Shown here: piece by piece, positions 42,280-50,869 of the stretch
Layout: each line of letters starts with the position of its first letter
Numbering within the stretch: the stretch's first letter is position 1
Assembly: GCF_030433675.1 (NCBI RefSeq)
Contig: NZ_JAROCB010000002.1
Location: forward strand, 1-64,000
Source of the DNA: Leifsonia virtsii
GTDB lineage: Bacteria > Actinomycetota > Actinomycetes > Actinomycetales > Microbacteriaceae
DNA: 64,000 nt
Direction of reading: 5' to 3'
Position numbers and translations under genes: made by a program
The notes under the pieces: model-generated
The model's database searches: none
Told to the model about the DNA's origin: nothing
What the model saw: the letters and a program-made list of their open reading frames with translations, nothing else

Positions 42280-42328
42280 GAACAGCGTTCGGTGTTCGAA
42301 CACAGTTCGATAGAATAGAACAATGTTC
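42280..42328. promoter_or_regulatory. Three GAAC-N3-GTTC operator units
   Basis: GAACAGCGTTC (42280-42290), GAACACAGTTC (42298-42308) and GAACAATGTTC (42318-42328), 18 and 20 bases apart, about two helical turns. The middle one overlaps the perfect palindrome GTGTTCGAACAC (42292-42303). They fill the gap between the MFS and TetR genes. Confidence 0.7.
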
Positions 42329-42377
42329 GATAAGGTGCAAGCGGGTCCTCGACCGGATCGCGTGATGGGATGGAGCC

Positions 42378-43100
42378 ATGGCAGAGCAGAGGACCGAGAG
42401 CGCCGGCCGGCCGCGGCAGCCGCGCACCCGCACGCGCGCATCCCACTCACTGGAGTCGGTGCTGGCGGGTGCCGTCGAGATCCTCGATGAGTCCGGGGCG
42501 CAAGGGCTGACCATCCGAGCCCTGGCGGCCCGGCTCGGCGGAGGCGTCGCGAGCGTCTACTGGTATGTGTCGGGCCGCGAAGAGCTGCTCGACCTCGCCG
42601 CAGACTCCGTGCTCGGCGGCATCTTCGACCAGATCGCCGACGTCGGCTCGGACGATCCGATCGACGACCTCCGCGCGATCGCCATGGCGATGTTCGACAC
42701 GATCGTCGACCGCCCCTGGCTCGGCGCGTACGTGCTGCGGGATACCGGGCTTCAGGTCCACTCGCTGCAGCTCTACGAGCGCATCGGCGAGGAGGTCATG
42801 CGCCTGGGGCTCACGCCGCGGCAGGTGTTCCACGCGACCTCGGCCGTCGTCGGATTCGTCATCGGGACGGCCGCAGACCTCGGGCAGGAGCCGCCCGCGG
42901 CCGTCGTGTCAGGCGAGGTGACGCGCGAGGAGTACCTGGCACGTATCGCAGGCGAGTGGCGCGCGCTCGATGCGACCGCGTACCCCTTCATCAACCACAT
43001 CGTCGGCGAGTTCGAGCGGCACAACGACCGCGATCAGTTCGCCGCCGGGCTCGATCTCCTCCTCGCCGGACTCCGGCTGCAGTCGGAATCGGCTCGGTAG
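42378..43100 (+). CDS. TetR-family repressor
   Basis: A 240-residue TetR regulator. The N-terminal helix-turn-helix is GLTIRALAARLGGGVASVYW, followed by YVSGREELLDLAAD; a TetR_C-type ligand domain makes up the rest. It lies divergent from an MFS pump with triple operators between, the usual layout of a drug-sensing repressor and its target. ATG 42378 is preceded by GATGGGATGGAGCC. The ligand is unknown. Confidence 0.9.
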   Translation: MAEQRTESAGRPRQPRTRTRASHSLESVLAGAVEILDESGAQGLTIRALAARLGGGVASVYWYVSGREELLDLAADSVLGGIFDQIADVGSDDPIDDLRAIAMAMFDTIVDRPWLGAYVLRDTGLQVHSLQLYERIGEEVMRLGLTPRQVFHATSAVVGFVIGTAADLGQEPPAAVVSGEVTREEYLARIAGEWRALDATAYPFINHIVGEFERHNDRDQFAAGLDLLLAGLRLQSESAR

Positions 43101-43104
43101 GCGC

Positions 43105-43557
43105 TCAGGCGGCGAGGTCGCGCGCGCTCACGACGAGCGGCGCCGCCTCGTGCTCGCCCTGGCCGACGCACACGAAGAACACGAACTCCGTCGTACTCGG
43201 CACGGTGACCACGGCGGCCGCGCTGGCGAAGACTCCGGCGGGCAGCTCTTCGAGTCGCGCCATCTCGAGGGTGCGGCGTTCAGCGTCCCGGACGATGCCC
43301 TGGAAGGCGAAGAACGCGTCCAGGTGGGCGTCGTCATCGGGGGCGCCGAGCCAGGCGACCAGCGGCGTCGATGTGTTGCGGCTGACGGGGAGGAACGAGA
43401 AGATCGCGTCGGCGACCTCTTCGAGCGAGCCGTCACCGCGCGTGACGGCGCGGTCGTCGACGGGCAACGAGGTGACGGCGATCCACTGGCCGGAGCGGAC
43501 GGCGCTCAGGGTGGACAGCAGGGGTGCGGACAGGGCAGGGTTCAGCTTCGTGAGCAT
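43105..43557 (-). CDS. RbsD/FucU-like protein
   Basis: A 150-residue protein whose start, MLTKLNPALSAPLLSTLSAV, matches the RbsD/FucU sugar mutarotase family (typically ML-x-x-hydrophobic-x-P-L-L). LEELPAGVFASAAAVVTVPS corresponds to the conserved C-terminal strand region. However, the catalytic GHGD is replaced by RSGQWI, so mutarotase activity is doubtful. It is convergent with the TetR gene, four bases apart. Its role is unclear. Confidence 0.65.
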   Translation of the reverse strand: MLTKLNPALSAPLLSTLSAVRSGQWIAVTSLPVDDRAVTRGDGSLEEVADAIFSFLPVSRNTSTPLVAWLGAPDDDAHLDAFFAFQGIVRDAERRTLEMARLEELPAGVFASAAAVVTVPSTTEFVFFVCVGQGEHEAAPLVVSARDLAA

Positions 43558-43823
43558 GGAAGTTTCGGGTACTTTCCATCGGGTTGCACGTCAAAGCGTC
43601 GGGTGAGTGGTGCGGCCGGCGGATCGCGAGCGGGTCGGGTTCGGGATGTTGTGCGGGCCGCGAGTGCAGCCTGCGATTGCGGTGGCCCAGCGAGTTTCGG
43701 GTTCGTAAGGGTTGGATCGATAGTAGGACCGTGTCGGCATTTAAGCTGACACCCGTTTGGGGGTGTTAATTCGATCGCCCGCAGGTCTGGCCGCAGGGCA
43801 TCCTCACCCCCTACGGTCTGGGC

Positions 43824-44618
43824 ATGGATCTCGGACTCTCGGGGAAAGTCGCCGTCGTGACCGGCGCGAGCAAAGGCATCGGGCTTGCCATCGTGCAGGG
43901 CCTCGTCGCGGAGGGGGTCCGGGTCGTCGCAGGCGCCCGGTCCTCGACCTCTGAGCTCGACGAACTGGTCGCCGGCGGGAGCGTCCTCTTCGAGAGCGTT
44001 GACCTGACCGAGCCGGACGCCCCCGCGCGGCTGGTCGCGCGTTCCGCCGAGTGGGGCGGGCTCGACATCCTCGTCAACAACGTCGGTGCGCTCACCTTCC
44101 GCTTCGAGGGGTTCCTCGCGATCACCGACGAGCAGTGGCTCAACTCCCTGAACCTCACCTTCCTTGCTGCCGTCCGCACCACGCGGGCCGCGATCCCGCT
44201 GCTGCTGGAGCGCGGCGGCGGCAACGTCGTCACCATCGGATCGGTCAACGCCTTCCTCCCCGACCCGCCGGTGGTCGACTACTCCGCGGCGAAGGCGGCG
44301 GTCTGGAACCTGTCCAAGGCGCTCTCCAAGGAGTTCGGTCCGCAGAACATCCGTTTCAACGTCATCAGCCCCGGTCCGGTGGCGACCCAGCTCTGGCTGG
44401 GAGACGACGGCGTCGCCGCGACGGCGGCCAGGAATATGGGTGTCGACTTCGACACGGCCCGCGACCGCGTCGTGGCCAGCCAGGGCGGCTTCTCGACCGG
44501 ACGCTTCACCCAGCCGTCCGAGGTCGCCGACCTGGCGCTGCTGCTCGCAAGCAACCGCGCGGGCAACGTCACGGGCGCCGACTTCCTCATCGACGGCGGC
44601 CTCATCAAGACCCTCTGA
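43824..44618 (+). CDS. SDR-family oxidoreductase
   Basis: A 264-residue classical SDR: VVTGASKGIGLAIVQGL, LVNNVGALTF, the catalytic YSAAKAAVWNLSKAL with Ser in TIGSVNAF, and NVTGADFLIDGG. The residue after strand two (AGARSST) suggests NADP. A TACGGT box six bases before ATG 43824 suggests a leaderless start. It is followed 53 bases later by an alpha/beta hydrolase, with which it probably forms an operon. Substrate unknown. Confidence 0.9.
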   Translation: MDLGLSGKVAVVTGASKGIGLAIVQGLVAEGVRVVAGARSSTSELDELVAGGSVLFESVDLTEPDAPARLVARSAEWGGLDILVNNVGALTFRFEGFLAITDEQWLNSLNLTFLAAVRTTRAAIPLLLERGGGNVVTIGSVNAFLPDPPVVDYSAAKAAVWNLSKALSKEFGPQNIRFNVISPGPVATQLWLGDDGVAATAARNMGVDFDTARDRVVASQGGFSTGRFTQPSEVADLALLLASNRAGNVTGADFLIDGGLIKTL

Positions 44619-44671
44619 ACCACCCCGATCAACCGTTCGACTCAACCGTTCGACCCCGCAAGGAGCGCACC

Positions 44672-45475
44672 ATGGCACGCAACGTCGTCTTCATCCACGG
44701 GCTCTGGATCCACTCCAGCGCCTGGAAACCGTGGCAGGACCTGTTCGAGAGCAAGGGATACGCGACCACCGCACCCGGCTGGCCGGGCGACCTCGAGACC
44801 GTCGAGGCGACGCGCGCGAACCCGGACGGCCTGAACAACCAGGGCATCGCGGAGATCTGCCACCACTACGCCGATCTGATCGAGAATCTCGACGAGAAGC
44901 CGATCGCCGTCGGCCACTCGTTCGGCGGGCTCATCGCCCAGGAGCTGCTCGCCAACGACCTCGTCGCGGCCGCCGCCGCGATCGACCCGGCGCCGATCAA
45001 GGGCGTCAAGATCCTGCCGTTCGCGCAGCTGAAGTCCGCGTTCCCGGTGCTCGCCAACCCCGCCAACCGATCCAGGACCGTCGCCCTGAACGCCAAGCAG
45101 TTCCGCTACGCGTTCGGCAATGCGATCAGTGAAGAGGAGTCGGACGCCCTGCACGCTGCCTGGACCATCCCGGGACCGGGCCGCCCGCTCTTTGAGGACG
45201 CCACCGCGAACTTCGTCCGCAACTCGCCGGCCGCCGTCGACGCGCACACGGCGGTTCGGGGCCCGCTGCTGCTCGGCTCGGGGACGGAGGACCACACGGT
45301 GCCGAGGTCGGTGACGGCCGCGGTGGCGAAGCTGTACGCCGACAACACATCGTCGGTGACCGAGTTCCACGAGTACGAGGGCAAGGGGCACTCGCTCACG
45401 ATGGACTCCGGCTGGCAGGACGTGGCGACGGACGTGCTCGACTGGTTCGCGGCGAAGGGGTTCGCGGCCGTGTGA
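44672..45475 (+). CDS. Alpha/beta hydrolase
   Basis: A 267-residue alpha/beta hydrolase beginning VVFIHGLWIHSSAWKPW (oxyanion HG motif). The nucleophile elbow is AVGHSFGGLIAQEL, the acid probably in LLGSGTEDHTVP and the His in EYEGKGHSLTM. It resembles haloalkane dehalogenase/esterase-type soluble hydrolases. ATG 44672 follows AAGGAGCGCACC. It comes after the SDR in the same direction; together they may process a ketone or ester. Substrate unknown. Confidence 0.88.
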   Translation: MARNVVFIHGLWIHSSAWKPWQDLFESKGYATTAPGWPGDLETVEATRANPDGLNNQGIAEICHHYADLIENLDEKPIAVGHSFGGLIAQELLANDLVAAAAAIDPAPIKGVKILPFAQLKSAFPVLANPANRSRTVALNAKQFRYAFGNAISEEESDALHAAWTIPGPGRPLFEDATANFVRNSPAAVDAHTAVRGPLLLGSGTEDHTVPRSVTAAVAKLYADNTSSVTEFHEYEGKGHSLTMDSGWQDVATDVLDWFAAKGFAAV

Positions 45476-45493
45476 CCGTCCGGCGCAGTCGGT

Positions 45494-45518
45494 TAGTATC
45501 TGCGTATGGATGCAGATA
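45494..45518 (+). promoter_or_regulatory. Leaderless promoter and ArsR operator overlapping the start codon
   Basis: TAGTAT (45494-45499) is a -10 box seven bases before the ATG at 45506. The inverted repeat TATCTGC (45497-45503) / GCAGATA (45512-45518) spans the transcription and translation start. A bound ArsR dimer would block initiation of its own operon. Confidence 0.65.
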
Positions 45519-45886
45519 AGCCGATTTGTGGCCGCCTTCCCGACAGCCAGTACGTCGAGCTCGCGGTCGAGGTGTTCGGGATGCTGGCCGACGCGACCCG
45601 CGTGCGGATCGTGCTCGCGCTGAAGGACGCGGGCGAGCTCTCCGTGAACCACCTGGCGGACATCCTGGACAAGCAGCCGTCGGCCGTGTCCCAACACCTG
45701 GCGAAGCTGCGCCTCGCCCGCATCGTCTCCACCCGGCAGGACGGGCAGCGCGTGTTCTACCGGCTCGAGAACGAGCACGCCAGCCGGCTGGTGACCGACG
45801 CGATCTTCCAGGCGGAGCACTCGCTCGGCGGGACGCCGCGCCACCACCACCCCGAGGCCGCGGCGACGGACGAGGCGACGGCGTGA
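45506..45886 (+). CDS. ArsR/SmtB-family metal-responsive repressor
   Basis: A 126-residue winged-helix repressor: VFGMLADATRVRIVLALKDA, the recognition helix KQPSAVSQHLAKLRLARIV, then a beta wing RQDGQRVFYRLEN. A histidine-rich C terminus (PRHHHPE) and a Cys near the N terminus (KPICGRLPD) could bind zinc or a similar metal. The gene is coupled to a CDF exporter by a GTGA overlap. It is almost certainly the metal sensor of this operon. Confidence 0.92.
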   Translation: MDADKPICGRLPDSQYVELAVEVFGMLADATRVRIVLALKDAGELSVNHLADILDKQPSAVSQHLAKLRLARIVSTRQDGQRVFYRLENEHASRLVTDAIFQAEHSLGGTPRHHHPEAAATDEATA

Positions 45887-46914
45887 GCGGGACGCACACG
45901 CACGAACATGCGCACGAGCACGGTCATGACCGCCCGCACGCGCACGACCACGACCACGACCACCCGCACCCGCACGGCGGCGTGAAGGGCTTCCTCTACG
46001 ACCTCTTCGTCCCGCACACGCACGACGCCGCCGACTCGGTGGACGACGCCCTGGAGGCGAGCAAGGCCGGGGTCACCGCGGTCAAGGTGTCGATGTTCAT
46101 CCTGCTCGGCACGACGCTGCTGCAGCTGCTCTTCGTCGTGGTGACCGGGTCCGTCGCGCTGCTGGCCGACACCATCCACAACTTCGCGGACGCGCTGACG
46201 GCGGTGCCGCTCTGGATCGCCTTCGTCCTCGGCCGCCGCGTCGCCACTCGTCGCTACACGTTCGGGTTCGGCCGCGCGGAAGACCTGGCCGGGCTGTTCA
46301 TCGTCTTCGTCGTTGCTCTCTCCGCGGTGGTCGCCGGATGGGAGGCGATCGACCGCTTCATCCACCCGCGGCCGGTGGAGAACGCCTGGTGGCTGATCGC
46401 CGCGGGACTCATCGGGTTCGCCGGCAACGAGCTGGTCGCGATCTACCGCATCCGGGTCGGGCGCAGGATCGGCTCCGCCGCCCTCGTCGCCGACGGCGTG
46501 CACGCACGGCTCGACGGGATCACGTCGCTCTCGGTCGTGCTCGGCGCGATCGGCGTGCTGCTCGGCTTCCCGATCGCCGACCCCATCATCGGTCTGCTCA
46601 TCTCGATCTCGATCCTCGTGCTGCTCTGGGGCACCGTGAAGTCCGTCGGCGCACGCCTGATGGATGCGGTCGACCCCCAGCTGCTCGACCGCGTCGAGCA
46701 CGCACTCGGGCATGTGAACGGGGTCACCGGCGTGCGTGACGTCAAGCTGCGCTGGGTGGGTCACCGCCTCCTCGGCTCAGCGGTCGTCGCGACGGACGCT
46801 GTGAGCCTGCGCGACGCCGCGCACGTGGCCGAGCACGCCTCGGAGCACGTCAGGGCCGAGCTGCGCAACCTCGACGACTTCGTCGTCACCCCTATCCCAG
46901 GGCGCCACGGATGA
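45883..46914 (+). CDS. CDF-family metal cation exporter
   Basis: A 343-residue cation diffusion facilitator. It has a histidine-rich cytoplasmic N terminus (repeated HxH units, residues 5-32), six membrane segments, HNFADALTAVPLWIAF (HxxxD metal site) in TM2 and ADGVHARLDGITSLSVVL in TM5, then a cytoplasmic C-terminal domain. It exports Zn2+ or related metals in exchange for protons. The GTG start at 45883 overlaps the repressor stop. Zinc is the likely substrate from the His-rich tail. Confidence 0.93.
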   Translation: MSGTHTHEHAHEHGHDRPHAHDHDHDHPHPHGGVKGFLYDLFVPHTHDAADSVDDALEASKAGVTAVKVSMFILLGTTLLQLLFVVVTGSVALLADTIHNFADALTAVPLWIAFVLGRRVATRRYTFGFGRAEDLAGLFIVFVVALSAVVAGWEAIDRFIHPRPVENAWWLIAAGLIGFAGNELVAIYRIRVGRRIGSAALVADGVHARLDGITSLSVVLGAIGVLLGFPIADPIIGLLISISILVLLWGTVKSVGARLMDAVDPQLLDRVEHALGHVNGVTGVRDVKLRWVGHRLLGSAVVATDAVSLRDAAHVAEHASEHVRAELRNLDDFVVTPIPGRHG

Positions 46915-47519
46915 CCGACCTGGCGCCGGATCGACGGCACGCGCTCCTCCGCACCGGCTTCACGCTGGAGTGGATCACCCTCGGCTGGAACGTCGTCGGC
47001 GTCGTCGTGCTCGCTGTCCTCGCCACCACCTCGGCGTCGGTCGCCCTGGCCGGCTTCGGCCTCGACTCGCTGATCGAGATCGGCGCCAGCACGGTCGTGA
47101 TCTGGGAGCTGTCCGGCACCGGAGAGCACCGTCAGCGGCTCGCGCTCCGGCTCATCGGCGCCGCGTTCGTCGCCCTCGCCGCCTACCTCCTCGTGCAGAC
47201 GGCGGTCGCCCTGCTCACCGGCCACCGACCGGACGGCAGCGTCGGCGGGATCGTCTGGACCGGCGTCACCGCCGTCGCGATGTTCGTGCTGGCGGCGCTG
47301 AAGGCCAGGACCGGTCGCGCGCTCGGCAACCCGGTGCTGCAGAAGGAGGGCCGGGTGACCATGGTGGACGGCCTGCTCGCCTGCGCCGTGCTGCTCGGCG
47401 TCCTCCTCAACACGCTCCTCGGCTGGTGGTGGGCCGACTCGGCGGCCACCCTCGTCATCGTCTACTACGCGGTGCGGGAGGCCGTCGAGATCTTCCGCGA
47501 CACGGCCCGGCAGACATGA
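46911..47519 (+). CDS. Second cation transporter, CDF-like, short
   Basis: A 202-residue membrane protein with five to six hydrophobic segments, ATG overlapping the preceding TGA. GFGLDSLIEIGASTVVIWEL and MVDGLLACAVLLGVLLN correspond to the two metal-site helices of CDF proteins (here D..E and D), but there is no cytoplasmic C-terminal domain. It probably works with, or as a variant of, the CDF exporter in the same operon. Confidence 0.8.
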   Translation: MTDLAPDRRHALLRTGFTLEWITLGWNVVGVVVLAVLATTSASVALAGFGLDSLIEIGASTVVIWELSGTGEHRQRLALRLIGAAFVALAAYLLVQTAVALLTGHRPDGSVGGIVWTGVTAVAMFVLAALKARTGRALGNPVLQKEGRVTMVDGLLACAVLLGVLLNTLLGWWWADSAATLVIVYYAVREAVEIFRDTARQT

Positions 47520-47596
47520 GAGTTAGCCCGCGCTGAACACTGGGAATCCGCCCGCCGGCCCGATGCCGCCGGGCGCGGATTGAGAGAATGGACGCG

Positions 47597-47707
47597 CGAA
47601 GGGGAGTAGCTCCGCGCCCGGTCACCCGGGCGTGAGGGCACGTCGACATACTGGCCGCGTCGGTGCGGCCCGGCGTGCCTCCCGTATCCGGGCGAGCGAG
47701 ACCTTCG
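47597..47707 (+). promoter_or_regulatory. yybP-ykoY (Mn2+) riboswitch
   Basis: The conserved elements are in order: the P1 stem CGAAGG (47597-47602) with CCTTCG (47702-47707), the loop GGGGAGTAGC (47601-47610), the second loop CGTCGACATAC (47641-47651), and GCGAGACCTT at the end. This is the yybP-ykoY manganese riboswitch pattern. A further hairpin, CGGTC/GACCG (about 47706-47725), follows and could be the expression platform. It precedes the antiporter start by 72 bases. Confidence 0.85.
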
Positions 47708-47779
47708 GTCCCATCACGGCGACCGGACTCTCCTTGCTGCATGCTGTCCGGCGCCCTCGACCGAGAGGCCGCAAGACAC

Positions 47780-49045
47780 ATGACCACCACTGAGACACGC
47801 GCGCCCGAGTCCCGAACGCTCCGACGTCTCGTCATCCCGCTGGGGATCGTCGCCCTCGTCGTCGCCCAGGGCGTCGCGCGGCGCCTGAGCGGCATCGAGC
47901 CGGCTCCGGTCGTCGGCATCGTGATGTACGGGCTCGCTATCGTCGCGGCGGCGTTCGCGCTCGCCTGGGCCGGGGAGGCGGCGGAGGTCGACATCTCCGG
48001 CGGACTGGCCGTCGGCCTGCTGGCGATCATCGCGATCCTGCCCGAGTACGCCATCGACCTCTACTTCGCCTTCACCGCCGGGTCCGACCCCAGCCAGGCT
48101 CAATACGCTGCGGCCAACATGACGGGATCGAACCGGCTGCTGCTCGGCTTCGGCTGGCCGTTCATCCTCCTGGTCGCCTACCTCGTGTTCCGCGGAGCCC
48201 GCCGCCGGAAGGCGAGCGTCGACCCGGACGTGCGGACGCGGCCCTTCGCCATCCGCCTCCCCGACGACAACCGCGTGGAGCTCGGGCTGCTGCTGATCGC
48301 CTCGCTGCTGACGCTGCTCATCCCGCTGACCGGGCAGATCCACGTGCTCCTCGGGGTCGCGCTGCTCGCCCTGTTCGTCTACTACCTGTGGCGGGTCTCC
48401 ACCGGCGAGAGCGATGAGCCGGAGCTGGTCGGCGTTCCCCAGGCGATCGGGTCGCTCCCGACGGTCGCGCGACGTGTCACCGTCATCGGCATCTTCGTGC
48501 TGGCGGCCGTCGTCATCCTGCTGCTCGCGGAGCCCTTCGCGCACAGCCTGATCGCCGGGGGACGGGCGGCCGGGATCGACGACTTCCTGCTCGTGCAGTG
48601 GCTGGCCCCGCTGGCCTCCGAGGCGCCCGAGTTCGTCATCGCGATCATCTTCGCCGCCCGCGGCAAGGCGGCGATGGGCGTCGGCATCCAGCTCGCGAGC
48701 AAGGTCAACCAGTGGACGGCGCTGGTCGGCACCCTGCCGATCGCGCACCTGATCGGCGGAGGCGGCTGGGCGCTCCCGATGGACGGCCGTCAGGTCGAGG
48801 AGTTCGTCCTCACCGCGACCCAGACCCTGCTCGGCGTCGCCATGCTGATCGGCCTGCGCTTCTCCGGACGCTGGGCGGCCGCGCTGTTCGTGCTCTTCGC
48901 GGCCTCCTTCGTCTTCACCTCGACGGAGGCCCGCTGGATCGTCTCGGGCGTCTACGCCGCCCTCGCCGTCGCCCTGTTCGCGCGCCGCGCGGCGCTGCTG
49001 CCGCAGACCTTCGCGGCGCCGTTCCGCCGGGTCGCGAAAGAGTAG
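47780..49045 (+). CDS. Sodium/calcium exchanger-family cation antiporter
   Basis: A 421-residue membrane protein with about ten or eleven hydrophobic segments. The two inverted alpha-repeats of the CaCA superfamily are visible as ISGGLAVGLLAIIAILPEYA and PLASEAPEFVIAIIFAARGK, each with the acidic residue of the ion site. The second continues LASKVNQWTALVGTLP. A manganese riboswitch in its leader suggests Mn2+ efflux rather than calcium exchange. ATG 47780 follows GAGAGGCCGC. The upstream frame belongs to the riboswitch. Confidence 0.9.
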   Translation: MTTTETRAPESRTLRRLVIPLGIVALVVAQGVARRLSGIEPAPVVGIVMYGLAIVAAAFALAWAGEAAEVDISGGLAVGLLAIIAILPEYAIDLYFAFTAGSDPSQAQYAAANMTGSNRLLLGFGWPFILLVAYLVFRGARRRKASVDPDVRTRPFAIRLPDDNRVELGLLLIASLLTLLIPLTGQIHVLLGVALLALFVYYLWRVSTGESDEPELVGVPQAIGSLPTVARRVTVIGIFVLAAVVILLLAEPFAHSLIAGGRAAGIDDFLLVQWLAPLASEAPEFVIAIIFAARGKAAMGVGIQLASKVNQWTALVGTLPIAHLIGGGGWALPMDGRQVEEFVLTATQTLLGVAMLIGLRFSGRWAAALFVLFAASFVFTSTEARWIVSGVYAALAVALFARRAALLPQTFAAPFRRVAKE

Positions 49046-49053
49046 GAGCCGCC

Positions 49054-50595
49054 CTAGCGCGGGCGGCGGCGTGCCGCATCCACCGCCTGCTGGCGGGAGG
49101 TGACGCCGAGCTTGCGGTACAGGGCGCGGACGGTCGCCTTCAGGGTGTTCGGACTGATGTAGAGCTGGGCGGCGAGGCGGCCCATCGGCAGGCCGGTCGC
49201 CAGCAGGTCGAGCACCTCCCGCTCCCTCTTGGTGAGCGTGGGGAGCTTCGGGTCGCTCGGCGCGTTGTCCGTCCCGTGCAGGGTCTCGCCCGCCAGGTCG
49301 GCGAGGGCCGACGCGGCGTCCGGCGGGATGAAGCCGTAGGCCGAGAAGAGGCGCTCGCGGCCGATGATCGCGTTGGCGAGGCGGAAGGAGTCGACCGCGA
49401 GGCCGGTGTGGCCGAGCAGGAGGTGGGAGGCGGCGGCGATGAGGTGGGCGGGCGCCTCCACCCGGGGCGCAGCGGTGAGGCCGGTGGCAGCCTCGCTGCG
49501 CGCGATGGCCTCGCTCGGGCGGCCGCCGCGGTACGCCTGCACCCCTGCGAGGAGCAGGTCGAGTGCGCCGGGGGGATCGGGGAGCGGGAGATCGACCCGC
49601 AGCCGGGGCCGCAGGCGGGCGAGGCGGGCGCGCGCGGCCTTGATGTAGCGGCCGTTCGCGCCGCGAAGGTCGTGCACCTCGGGGTGGCGTTCGAGCTCGG
49701 CCTCCAGCTCGGAGTGCACGGAGGATGCGGCGTGCTGGGTGTGGGCGAGCATGGCGGCGAGCCAGGTCGCGGCCGCCCGGTGCTCCCCGAGGGGCAGGCC
49801 GAGGGCGCGGCCGAGGTGCTGCGAGGCGTCCTTCTCCCCGCGGTCGTACCGGAGCAGTGCGGAGGTGAGGAAGACGATCGCGTCGTAGCGGCTGTTCGTC
49901 GCGGGCTCGCCGTTCGCGCGGGCGAGCCAGAGCTCCGCCCGCTGCAGCCTGCCGCGCTCGGCGTGGTGCCAGGCGATGTGGCCCGCGGCCCGGCGGGCGA
50001 TCACCGACTGCCCGGTCAGTCGCGCCAGCTCGTAGGAGGCTTCGTACTCCGGGAGGGCGCCGGGAGCGTCGGTCACATCCAGCGTGCGAGCCCACTGGAA
50101 TCGCAGGTGGGGCAGCGAGCCGACCATGGGGGCCCGCTGCGCCGCGGGCATGGCGAGCAGCATGTCCCTCGCCTGCTCGGCCGCCGACCGCGCCTCGTCC
50201 AGGCGGCCGGCGGTGCGGGCGGAGGCCGCCTGCCCGGTCAGCAGGATGAGGGTGTTCAGGTCTCCGCTGTCGTCGTCGCGCAGCTGCGGCTCGAGCCGGG
50301 CGTCGTGGAAGAACCGGGACGGCTCCCCGTTGACAGTGACCTGCTGGAGGTAGCTGGCGGCGACCAGGAGGCCGGGCGTCTCCACGAACGCCTCCCCTGG
50401 CAGCGCCTTCAACGCGGCGAGGAGGTGCTGCGGCGCCTCGTTCGCGAAGGCGTCCCAGTTCTTCTCGATGAGGGCGGCGGCGGGGCGCCAGCCCTCCTTC
50501 TTCGCCGCGGCCGTGACCGCTGCGGCCAATCGTTGGGGATCCCGTCTGGGGTCGATGCTCGGGTGGCTCTCGTCCTCAGTGCTGTCCGAAGTCAT
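49054..50595 (-). CDS. LuxR-family transcriptional regulator with helical N terminus
   Basis: A 513-residue regulator. The C terminus is a LuxR helix-turn-helix: LTKREREVLDLLATGLPMGR, then YISPNTLKATVRALYRKLGV. The long N-terminal part is alpha-helical and repeat-like (TPR-type), without a P-loop, so it is not a MalT/STAND ATPase. A divergent 274-base gap separates it from the DUF11 surface protein gene, which it may control. Its ligand or partner is unknown. Confidence 0.82.
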   Translation of the reverse strand: MTSDSTEDESHPSIDPRRDPQRLAAAVTAAAKKEGWRPAAALIEKNWDAFANEAPQHLLAALKALPGEAFVETPGLLVAASYLQQVTVNGEPSRFFHDARLEPQLRDDDSGDLNTLILLTGQAASARTAGRLDEARSAAEQARDMLLAMPAAQRAPMVGSLPHLRFQWARTLDVTDAPGALPEYEASYELARLTGQSVIARRAAGHIAWHHAERGRLQRAELWLARANGEPATNSRYDAIVFLTSALLRYDRGEKDASQHLGRALGLPLGEHRAAATWLAAMLAHTQHAASSVHSELEAELERHPEVHDLRGANGRYIKAARARLARLRPRLRVDLPLPDPPGALDLLLAGVQAYRGGRPSEAIARSEAATGLTAAPRVEAPAHLIAAASHLLLGHTGLAVDSFRLANAIIGRERLFSAYGFIPPDAASALADLAGETLHGTDNAPSDPKLPTLTKREREVLDLLATGLPMGRLAAQLYISPNTLKATVRALYRKLGVTSRQQAVDAARRRPR

Positions 50596-50869
50596 CGCGC
50601 ATTCACGAGAGTAGATTGCCAGATTCGAAAACTTTCGAGGGCCGAGGGCAGCGGCCCAGCGCCTCGTCGAGGCGTGTAACCCGAATGGGGACGTCCGTCG
50701 GCCCCCCCCTCGCGGTACGGAATGTACCCCCCTCTGGGGGACAAAAAGGGTTAAGTTCCGCCCCCGGAAGGGTCTATTTCGTCCTCCGGCGAGAAGTCGG
50801 CGTGTCGTGCCCGATTAGCTGAGTCCCGAAATGGGGGCGGTCTGTCCTCTGGAATTCGGGGAGGTCTCA

